A stretch of 38,356 nucleotides of DNA, taken from Elainella sp. Prado103. Its GTDB lineage: Bacteria > Cyanobacteriota > Cyanobacteriia > Elainellales > Elainellaceae. Shown in pieces: positions 25,626-31,763 of the stretch. Position 1 is the first letter of the stretch. The number at the start of each line of letters is the position of its first letter. A program made the translations under genes and the position numbers. Location of the stretch: the NCBI GenBank assembly GCA_025454395.1, contig JALOOM010000074.1:1-38356 (forward strand), in the 5' to 3' direction. The notes below the pieces were generated by a model. It saw only the letters and a list, made by a program, of their open reading frames with translations, had not been told where the DNA came from and did not search any database.

Positions 25626-25667
25626 GGTGATTGGTCTGTAAGGTGATTGGTCTGTAAGGTGATTAAG
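25620..25667. repeat. Stop-anchored 16-bp tandem array after ribE, 3 copies
   Basis: Three 16-bp units from 25620: CTGTAGGGTGATTGGT, CTGTAAGGTGATTGGT and CTGTAAGGTGATTAAG. The first contains the last sense codon (CTG) and the stop of ribE. The three stop triplets lie in the three different frames. Confidence 0.92.
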
Positions 25668-25807
25668 TCAGTCTGCTGATTGACTGACAAATCTTTTCCC
25701 CTCATCCCTCAATCCCTTCTCCCACTAGGGGCGAAGGGACTTCCAATCAAATCCTGGTTTGAAAGCCCCTCGCCCGCTCAGTTTTGTCAGTCAATCAGGT
25801 CAGTCTG
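25667..25807. mobile_element. MITE-like element, 123 bp, with perfect TIRs and flanking direct repeats
   Basis: Perfect 16-bp terminal inverted repeats CTGATTGACTGACAAA (25676-25691) and TTTGTCAGTCAATCAG (25783-25798) bound a 123-bp non-coding element. Both sides are flanked by the same 9-mer GTCAGTCTG (25667-25675 and 25799-25807), which looks like a target-site duplication. The interior contains a CCCTCATCCC / ACTAGGGGCGAAGG type segment similar to widespread cyanobacterial intergenic repeats, able to form a hairpin. There is no transposase frame. The flanking 9-mer shares GTCAGTC with the inverted repeat, so part of the match may reflect target preference. Confidence 0.75.
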
Positions 25808-25905
25808 ATTAATCAGGCGATCGACAAGAGCGAATGACCAAACACAGCAGGATTCGCGATCAATCAGGCAGGCGATTGGATCTCATCGTTGGATTCGATC
25901 AGTCT

Positions 25906-25951
25906 AAACTGCACCGACTAAACTGCACCGATCAATCTAAACTGCGCCAGA
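25906..25951. repeat. Stop-anchored repeat at the 3' end of the AlkA-like gene
   Basis: On the minus strand three units follow one another: GCGCAGTTTAGATTGATCG (19 bp, containing the last four codons and the TGA), GTGCAGTTTAGTCG (14 bp) and GTGCAGTTTAGACTGATCG (19 bp). The C-terminal codons of the gene are thus duplicated downstream of its stop. Confidence 0.85.
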
Positions 25952-26567
25952 GATACCAAGAGGCGATCGTGCGATAGGGCTGCCAGGGTTGACCGATTTG
26001 CAGCAGGGCTTGCTTCGTTGGTTTCTCTGGCAGGTGATAGAGTTGGCAAATGGCTGAGCGAATCCCCAAATCATCTAGTGGCAACACATCCCAGCGATGC
26101 AGCCGGAAAATCAGCAGCATTTCCACAGTCCAGCGGCCAATCCCTTTGACTTGCGTTAAAGTCTGGACGATCGCTTCATCTTCCCAGGTTGTGAGAATTT
26201 CTAGCGGGGGAAATTCGGGAATCTTGGTGGCCAAATCTTTCAGATAAATAATTTTGGGACGAGAGATTCCCACCGATCGCAGTTGCTCTTCAGAGGTCTT
26301 GAGGATTGCGGCGGCTGTGAGAGGTTTGCCGTCATAGAGCTGCAAAAAACGCCGATGGATCGCCGCTGCGGCCTTGCCCGAAAGCTGTTGGTAAAGGATC
26401 GACTCTACCAGTGCTGCCAGCAAATCACCCGACTGTTGTTCCTGTCTGAGGGTGCATGGCCCCACTCGATCGATCAGAGATGCCAGACCGGGATCAGCTC
26501 GTAAATGGTCGATCGCCTGGTCATAATTCGGCGCTAGAGAATTAAAGTCTGCCATCGGTATAGACAT
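25932..26567 (-). CDS. DNA-3-methyladenine glycosylase 2 family protein (AlkA-like, HhH-GPD)
   Basis: A 211-residue base-excision repair glycosylase. It has the ESILYQQLSGKAA helix, the LRSVGISRPKIIYLKDLA segment, the helix-hairpin-helix VKGIGRWTVEMLLIF, and the catalytic Asp in LPLDDLGIR at residues 165-166. These proteins remove alkylated purines such as 3-methyladenine. It lacks the E. coli AlkA N-terminal domain, as is usual in this shorter group. ATG at 26567 is taken; ATG at 26555 is also possible. It is divergent from the DUF2075 gene with a 233-bp gap where I see no gene. Confidence 0.9.
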   Translation of the reverse strand: MSIPMADFNSLAPNYDQAIDHLRADPGLASLIDRVGPCTLRQEQQSGDLLAALVESILYQQLSGKAAAAIHRRFLQLYDGKPLTAAAILKTSEEQLRSVGISRPKIIYLKDLATKIPEFPPLEILTTWEDEAIVQTLTQVKGIGRWTVEMLLIFRLHRWDVLPLDDLGIRSAICQLYHLPEKPTKQALLQIGQPWQPYRTIASWYLWRSLD

Positions 26568-26790
26568 GTAGGCGGAAGATACTGAGAGCAACGTATCCTG
26601 ACGACATACTGAAGAAAGCAGCTAGTTAATTTGTACTGCTTGGTCTATCATGCCGCAAAATGAGGCTACTCAACCTATTTTCCCAATGGCTCTATTTTCC
26701 CAGATGACGCGCTTCACGCCGACTCGTTCACATTCAACCCCCAGCTTGTCGCTCGCCCCTGTTGATGCATGATGTTTCATAGGTTCCACA

Positions 26791-26820
26791 ATGATTCACA
26801 ATGATTTACGATGATTTACG
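26791..26820. repeat. 10-bp triplicate over the start codon of the DUF2075 gene
   Basis: Units ATGATTCACA, ATGATTTACG and ATGATTTACG each begin with ATG. Only the second ATG (26801) is in frame with the gene; the first reaches TGA within eight codons. Further ATG codons in other frames may lower initiation. Confidence 0.88.
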
Positions 26821-29062
26821 ATTGCCCCTGCGATGGGGATGGATGGGTCAGATCCGCGATTTTTTGGCTTTGCCGATCGAGCAGTGGTTAACCCAACTGA
26901 AGGACAATTATCAGCAACTCTATCAACAACGATCTGCCCCCACCCAGCAACAAGCCTGGCAAGACTGCGGCCAGATCTGTCAGCAACAATTACAACGCCT
27001 TGTCCAAACCCGATCCGAGAGTCAGGATTGGTTGTTGATTTTTGAATATGAATTGTTGCGAGAAGGAGGGCGACGACCCGATTTAGTGTTGTTAGCAGGC
27101 GATCAAATTTTGGTCTTGGAATTTAAGCAAAAAAGCAAGCCGAGTCCGGCCGATCTGGATCAGGTGGCAGCTTACGGGCGTGATCTGTCCGAATATCATC
27201 AAGCCTCCCAAAGATATACGGTCACACCGCTGCTGGTGCCGACCCGATCCCAAACTCAGTTCATGAGCGGACAAGACGATCGCTCCGGTGTGCAGATTCT
27301 CAGTCCGAGTCAGTTAGCCGCTTATTTACAGCAGTTACCCGTCGGCAGTCCGGCGATCGATCCAGTGCGTTGGTTAGCTTCAGCCTATGCACCCCTGCCC
27401 AGCATTGTACAAGCAGCCCGCACCCTGTTTCAGCATGAACCCTTACCGCAGATCAAACGAGCTGAAAGTGCTGGAATCTCTGATTTATTGAATTATCTGT
27501 ATGGGCTAGTCGATCGGGCAAAAGCCAAGCAGCAGCGCCATCTTGTTTTGATCACAGGCGTACCCGGTGCCGGAAAAACTCTCGTAGGTTTGCAGTTCGT
27601 TTATGGATCGGATATCGATCAACAAGTGATTACCCAGCCTATTCATCAATCTATGACTAAGTTAATTGATCAATCGATCGATCAATTCAAAGAGCCGCCT
27701 GATCAATCATCAATCAGTTCGTCTATAAACCCGTCTACTAATTCTTCTATTAATTTATCTATTAACTCGTCCATCAATTTGCCTATCGATCAATCAACGA
27801 ATCTGCTTGTTGATCAGTCTACTCAAGCGACCATTCAAGAAACTCTCCAAACGACCATTCAAAACTCTGAAAAATTGGTTGAAGCGTCTGATTCTGCTAC
27901 TGCATCACCCCACCACGCAGCTATTTTTCTCTCGGGCAATGGCCCACTAATTAGCGTCTTGCAATACGCCTTAAAAAGCAAAGTCTTTGTGCAAGCGGTG
28001 CGTAATTTTTACCTGCAATATGAGCTGCGCAGTCAAAGCCCGCCACCAGAGCACATCATCGTGTTTGATGAGGCCCAACGCGCCTGGGATGCCGATCGCA
28101 TGGCAGATAAGTATGGCATTGCGGGATCCGCCACCGAGGTCGTTTTACGGATCGCAGCGCGAATTCCAGACTGGTGTGTCGTTGTAGGGTTGATTGGTGA
28201 AGGTCAGGAGATTCATATTGGTGAAGAGGAAGGTTGGGAACAGTGGCATCAGAGCTTGCTGAAACCGACTGCAACTTGGCAAGTCCATGGTGCACCCGGA
28301 CTGGCTGAGGTTTTCCCTGATTTTCCTGCCGATCGGCTTCATCTTCATTCCCGCTTCAACCTCACCACTTCATTGCGTTCTCATCAAGCCAGCCATTTAC
28401 AAACCTGGGTTAGTGATCTCCTGGCAGGAAAACTGACTGCTGCTGCCGATCGGATGGCATCCTTACGAGAGCAGGGATTTGATGCCTATGTCACGCGAGA
28501 TCTGCAACAGGCTCAGCAGTACTGTCGCGATCGGTATTGCTCCGATGGGGAAGATCGCGATCAGGAACCTCACGATCGGGAAAGTTACGATCAGGAACCT
28601 CACGATCGGGATCTTGCCGTTACTGCCAACAAAAATGCTTCAGCTCGCTATGGTCTGATTGCCTCCTCACGGGCTCGTAATCTAAGCCGCTATGGCATTC
28701 CCAACGACTATCGAGCAACCGCCAAACTGAATGTCGGAGCTTGGTACGTTGATCCCCCCGATTCGCCTAAATCTTGTTGTGCTTTTCAGCGTGCCGTCAC
28801 CGAGTTTGGTTGTCAAGGATTGGAACTCGATTTCCCGATCGTCGGTTGGGGGGATGACCTACGCTGGCAAAATGCTGCCTGGATCAGCCCAGTGCGACAA
28901 CGCCATGCTAAATTTCCTCTGCGGCTGCGGCTTAATAGCTATCGCGTGTTACTGACCCGAGGCAGAGATGGCTTGATCGTGTTTGTGCCACCCGAAGCCC
29001 AAATGGATGAGACTTATGCCGCGCTTTGCCAAGCAGGCTTGACCGATTTACAGGACGGTTAA
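26801..29062 (+). CDS. Nuclease-like plus DUF2075 helicase-type ATPase with low-complexity insertions
   Basis: A 753-residue protein. Residues about 75-145 look like a PD-(D/E)xK nuclease core: FEYELLREGGRRPDLVLL then ILVLEFKQK, with candidate catalytic Asp94, Glu107 and Lys109. The DUF2075 (Schlafen group 3-like) ATPase follows: Walker A ITGVPGAGKT at 251-260, FLSGNGPL, Walker B IIVFDEAQRAWD at 419-430 and a C-terminal LRLNSYRVLLTRGRDGLIVFV. Residues about 270-371 are an Ile/Ser/Asn/Gln/Asp-rich insertion right after the Walker A helix, and about 581-612 a second DR/QEPHD repeat insertion. Both are encoded by in-frame repeats. Nuclease-helicase fusions can be repair or defence proteins; the role here is inferred. 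The start lies in a 10-bp triplicate. Confidence 0.85.
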   Translation: MIYDDLRLPLRWGWMGQIRDFLALPIEQWLTQLKDNYQQLYQQRSAPTQQQAWQDCGQICQQQLQRLVQTRSESQDWLLIFEYELLREGGRRPDLVLLAGDQILVLEFKQKSKPSPADLDQVAAYGRDLSEYHQASQRYTVTPLLVPTRSQTQFMSGQDDRSGVQILSPSQLAAYLQQLPVGSPAIDPVRWLASAYAPLPSIVQAARTLFQHEPLPQIKRAESAGISDLLNYLYGLVDRAKAKQQRHLVLITGVPGAGKTLVGLQFVYGSDIDQQVITQPIHQSMTKLIDQSIDQFKEPPDQSSISSSINPSTNSSINLSINSSINLPIDQSTNLLVDQSTQATIQETLQTTIQNSEKLVEASDSATASPHHAAIFLSGNGPLISVLQYALKSKVFVQAVRNFYLQYELRSQSPPPEHIIVFDEAQRAWDADRMADKYGIAGSATEVVLRIAARIPDWCVVVGLIGEGQEIHIGEEEGWEQWHQSLLKPTATWQVHGAPGLAEVFPDFPADRLHLHSRFNLTTSLRSHQASHLQTWVSDLLAGKLTAAADRMASLREQGFDAYVTRDLQQAQQYCRDRYCSDGEDRDQEPHDRESYDQEPHDRDLAVTANKNASARYGLIASSRARNLSRYGIPNDYRATAKLNVGAWYVDPPDSPKSCCAFQRAVTEFGCQGLELDFPIVGWGDDLRWQNAAWISPVRQRHAKFPLRLRLNSYRVLLTRGRDGLIVFVPPEAQMDETYAALCQAGLTDLQDG
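27608..27860. repeat. In-frame low-complexity expansion inside the DUF2075 gene
   Basis: A stretch rich in imperfect GATCAATC, AATTCTTCTATT and TTATCTATTAAC-type units encodes the ID/QS/SSIN-rich insertion after Walker A. It is AT-richer than the flanking gene. The related proteins I recall need only about 10-20 residues here, so nearly 100 are extra. Confidence 0.65.
28556..28615. repeat. 30-bp in-frame duplication in the DUF2075 gene
   Basis: A 30-bp block containing GATCAGGAACCTCACGATCG occurs twice in tandem (about 28558 and 28588), encoding the repeated DQEPHDR motif. It contains the CGATCG HIP1 core. Confidence 0.75.
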
Positions 29063-29114
29063 TCTCGTTGAAACCTCAATGATTGCAGCCTCAATTAGGG
29101 TGGATGGATCCCCT

Positions 29115-29150
29115 GAAACTAAGAGCGAAACTAAGAGCGAAACTAAGATG
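29115..29150. repeat. 12-bp tandem array, 3 copies
   Basis: Three units GAAACTAAGAGC (last ends ATG) lie in the 117-bp space between the convergent DUF2075 and TPR genes. Two weaker 15-bp units (TTGAAACCTCAATGA-like) precede them. Confidence 0.85.
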
Positions 29151-29179
29151 CAACAGGTGTGACGCAACAATTGAGAGCA

Positions 29180-30196
29180 TTAGAGCGAATCCATTAAGGC
29201 TTGAATTCTAGACACGAGTAAAGGATTATCAATCTGCTGCACCAGGGAATGGGCATGACGATAGCAATCCTGAGCTTGTTTTTTATTCAAGACTCCGGCA
29301 TGGAGGCTACCCATGTTGATCAAGATGGCAATTTCACCAGGTCGATCGCCCAAGGCTTGATAGTGGATCAACGCCCGAACATAATGCTGCAATGCCTGGT
29401 CGAAATGACCGAGTTGAGCGTAGGTGTAGCCTAAGTTCTGGAATGTCACCGCTTCCCCATGACGGTTGTGGATCGCCTGATGAGTCAACAAGACTTGATG
29501 ATAGGTGAGCAGCGCATGATTATACTCGCCCACATCTCCGTAAGCAGTAGCCAGGTTATTTAGAGTAGTAGCTTCCCCAGCCACATCCTTCACCGCCTGC
29601 TGGATGGCACGAGCCTCACGAAAATAACGGATCGCTTGCTCAATTTGCCCCAATTTGCTGTGAGCACAGCCAATGCCGTTCAGGGTGGCCGCCTCACCAG
29701 CAAAATCACCCAATAAGCGCCGCATCGATAAGACTTGATGATGTAACAGGAGCGATCGATTTTGCTCCCCTTGATCAGCATACAGCAGGGCAATTTGGTG
29801 GATCGCGGTTACTTCACCGGATAAATCTTGCAAGCTTTGATACAGCGATCGGGCTTGTTGGAGCAGATGCAAGGCCTGAGATAACTGCCCCAAATGGCTG
29901 TACGCCGACCCTAAATTGAGTAAGGTGGCGGCGATCGCGGGCTGATCTGAACTGGCTTCCGCTAAACAGTGCGCTTGATGCAAAAATTCCAAAGCCTGCT
30001 GAGGCTGCCGACAGCTTAAATAGGCCAAGCCTAAATCGTTCAGAGCGATACGTTCTCGCGAGTGATCATTGAGGGTGCGAATCAATCGTAGATTTTCCCG
30101 CGCTAAATCTAAAAATACGTCAAACTGTTTGTGTTGGTAATAACGATTGGCTTCTCGACGACGCTGCTCCCAGGCAGCTAGATCAACAGCATTCAT
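29180..30196 (-). CDS. Tetratricopeptide-repeat protein
   Basis: A 338-residue soluble protein made of about seven to eight TPR units with a period near 40, for example IAATLLNLGSAYSHLGQLSQAL, GEAATLNGIGCAHSKLGQIEQAI, GEATTLNNLATAYGDVGEYNHAL and GEAVTFQNLGYTYAQLGHFDQAL. The repeat spacing is the kinesin-light-chain/NPHP3-like type common in cyanobacteria. It has no catalytic domain and no signal peptide, so it is probably a protein-interaction scaffold. It is divergent from tenA; the 322-bp gap 30197-30518 contains only a short AT-rich repeat. Confidence 0.88.
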   Translation of the reverse strand: MNAVDLAAWEQRRREANRYYQHKQFDVFLDLARENLRLIRTLNDHSRERIALNDLGLAYLSCRQPQQALEFLHQAHCLAEASSDQPAIAATLLNLGSAYSHLGQLSQALHLLQQARSLYQSLQDLSGEVTAIHQIALLYADQGEQNRSLLLHHQVLSMRRLLGDFAGEAATLNGIGCAHSKLGQIEQAIRYFREARAIQQAVKDVAGEATTLNNLATAYGDVGEYNHALLTYHQVLLTHQAIHNRHGEAVTFQNLGYTYAQLGHFDQALQHYVRALIHYQALGDRPGEIAILINMGSLHAGVLNKKQAQDCYRHAHSLVQQIDNPLLVSRIQALMDSL

Positions 30197-30434
30197 ATCG
30201 GGGATGGGTACAGTGGGGTGAAAGTGCTTTTTAATCGTTCATCAGCATACAGCACTGGCTAACGCGAAAACTGCAATTTTGTAAACTGTTTATGCCTTAA
30301 GAAGGAGGAAAAAAACCATTTCTGTGGTGCTGCGATCGAGAAGGTTTTAATCGGTTCTGATCAGTGAGCTGGCATCCAACGGCTGACCCATGCAATTCCA
30401 TACAGCAGCTTGATTCGCATCACTGCATTGTTTG

Positions 30435-30490
30435 AGCCATTTGTTTTAGCCATTTGTTTTAACCATTATTATTTCAGCCATTATTGTTTC
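30435..30490. repeat. 13-15-bp tandem array upstream of tenA
   Basis: Two identical AGCCATTTGTTTT units (30435, 30448) are followed by two 15-bp relatives ending ATTATTATTTC and ATTATTGTTTC. The array ends 28 bp before the tenA start. The rest of the 322-bp gap holds no gene, and I see no TPP riboswitch elements. Confidence 0.8.
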
Positions 30491-30518
30491 AGTGATTGAT
30501 TGAGAGAGGCAAGATTTT

Positions 30519-31148
30519 ATGGTGACTTGTCAACAGCTTTTACAAAAATACCCCGAAGTCTGGCAATCGGCGACCGTTCATCCCTTCCTATCCAGTTGCC
30601 GTTCTGGTGAAATTCATCCGCACCAATTCAATACCTGGTTGGTGCAAGATTACCTGTTTGTCGTTGATTTCACTCGCATGGCCGCCCGATTATTGGCCGA
30701 TGCCCCGATCCATCATTTTGATACTCTGTTGGCAGGTCTGGCGGCACTGAAGGATGAACTGAATTGGTTTCGGGAAAAGGCGATCGAACGTCAACTCAAC
30801 CTGGAACAGTATCGTCATCCCACTTGTACTGAATATTGTGGCTATATGGCAAGTCTCGCTCTAACTCCTTACGCCGTTCAAGCTACAGCATTTTGGGCGA
30901 TCGAAGCGGCCTATAATCAGGGATGGCAGAACCCTGGTCATATGGTGCCGCCCTACGATGAATTTGCCGATCGTTGGGGCAATGCAGGGTTTACAGACTA
31001 TGTAGAACTTTTAGCCCAGCAGGCTGATGAAGCGCTGCAATCTGCCCCGACCAGTATTCAGAAACAGGCAGAAGCAGCTTTTCAAGAAGTCGCTAAATTA
31101 GAGAAGGAGTTTTGGCAAATGGCATTTGCTGCCGAGGAAGCCAGTTAG
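30519..31148 (+). CDS. tenA: TenA family protein (thiaminase II-like, TenA_E type)
   Basis: A 209-residue helical-bundle protein of thiamin salvage. TenA hydrolyses degraded pyrimidine precursors to HMP. Visible marks are FNTWLVQDYLFVVDFTRM, TEYCGYM, ATAFWAIEAAYNQGW and the C-terminal KLEKEFWQMAF whose Glu is a conserved acid. The Cys of classical TenA in the LLPCYW-type motif is replaced here (VQATAFW), placing it with the TenA_E group, whose members can act on formylaminopyrimidine intermediates. GAGAGAGG lies just before the ATG. The stop is inside an 11-bp tandem array, and the next gene starts 30 bp later. Confidence 0.9.
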   Translation: MVTCQQLLQKYPEVWQSATVHPFLSSCRSGEIHPHQFNTWLVQDYLFVVDFTRMAARLLADAPIHHFDTLLAGLAALKDELNWFREKAIERQLNLEQYRHPTCTEYCGYMASLALTPYAVQATAFWAIEAAYNQGWQNPGHMVPPYDEFADRWGNAGFTDYVELLAQQADEALQSAPTSIQKQAEAAFQEVAKLEKEFWQMAFAAEEAS

Positions 31149-31172
31149 AAGCCAGTTAGAAGCCAGTTAAGA
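31140..31172. repeat. Stop-anchored 11-bp tandem array after tenA, 3 copies
   Basis: Units GCCAGTTAGAA, GCCAGTTAGAA and GCCAGTTAAGA start at the second-last codon of tenA. The stop triplets (TAG, TAG, TAA) occur in all three frames, and the array fills most of the space to the next gene. Confidence 0.92.
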
Positions 31173-31178
31173 GTCTCT

Positions 31179-31676
31179 ATGCCTGACGCGCTGATTACCC
31201 AACGGTTTTCCACCCCTGCCCTCAGCCAGAAAGTATTAGAAATGGCTGCAATAGGGGTTTATCGAGAGTCGATTTTTGAAGCCTTGCAACCCCTGGCAAC
31301 AAAAAAGCAAATTCGGGAGGCGATCACCCATGCTAAACGATTTGGACTCTACTCAGTGGCCAGCCTGCGGGATCCGGAACTAGGCACCTATTATCAACTC
31401 GATCAGGCAACCTATGAGGCACTTCAGTCTGAGCTACATTCCCCCTTGCATTTGGGTAAGGAGGCTGAACTGGTTCAACGGTTAACCATCGCCCATCAAG
31501 CAGTCGATCGGATGATCCAAATTGCTCGCGGCTTCACAGTGTTACTGCTGATTTTGAGTGTAACCTGTTGGGGGTTGGGCTGGAATGCCAGTGGGTTTGG
31601 GCTGCTGAGTGCAGGGGTGGCAGCAGCAATCCTGTGGCAAATCCAGCGACAGTTGCGGGATATACAGGGTAAATAA
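31179..31676 (+). CDS. Conserved hypothetical membrane protein
   Basis: A 165-residue protein. The first 105 residues are soluble and helical (VLEMAAIGVYRESIFEAL, KKQIREAITHAKRFG), with a charged region that could bind nucleic acid or a partner. Residues about 117-152 hold two hydrophobic helices (TVLLLILSVTCWGLGW and GFGLLSAGVAAAILW), followed by a short basic tail. Similar proteins occur in other cyanobacteria without assigned function. It starts 30 bp after tenA and is probably co-transcribed. A weak GGAGGA / TCCTCC stem with a T-rich tail lies about 20-60 bp past its stop. Confidence 0.8.
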   Translation: MPDALITQRFSTPALSQKVLEMAAIGVYRESIFEALQPLATKKQIREAITHAKRFGLYSVASLRDPELGTYYQLDQATYEALQSELHSPLHLGKEAELVQRLTIAHQAVDRMIQIARGFTVLLLILSVTCWGLGWNASGFGLLSAGVAAAILWQIQRQLRDIQGK

Positions 31677-31737
31677 TATTACAAGAATATCTAAAGGAGG
31701 AATTTGAAATTAGCTTGGTTATCTATCCTCCTGATTT

Positions 31738-31763
31738 TTACAATTCGACTTTACAATTCGATC
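31738..31763. repeat. Stop-anchored 13-bp duplication at the end of the NB-ARC/WD40 gene
   Basis: On the minus strand TCGAATTGTAAAG is followed at once by TCGAATTGTAAAA. The first copy carries the last codons (Glu, Leu) and the TAA stop of the gene; the second repeats the stop in another frame. Confidence 0.88.

Noticed and set aside
26791-26820. Phase variation by change in the 10-bp start repeat
   Set aside because: The in-frame ATG is always the second-last unit counted from the gene, so gain or loss of upstream units leaves the frame unchanged.
30197-30518. TPP riboswitch before tenA
   Set aside because: The CTGAGA and the conserved ACCTGATCTGG-type elements are not found in this gap.
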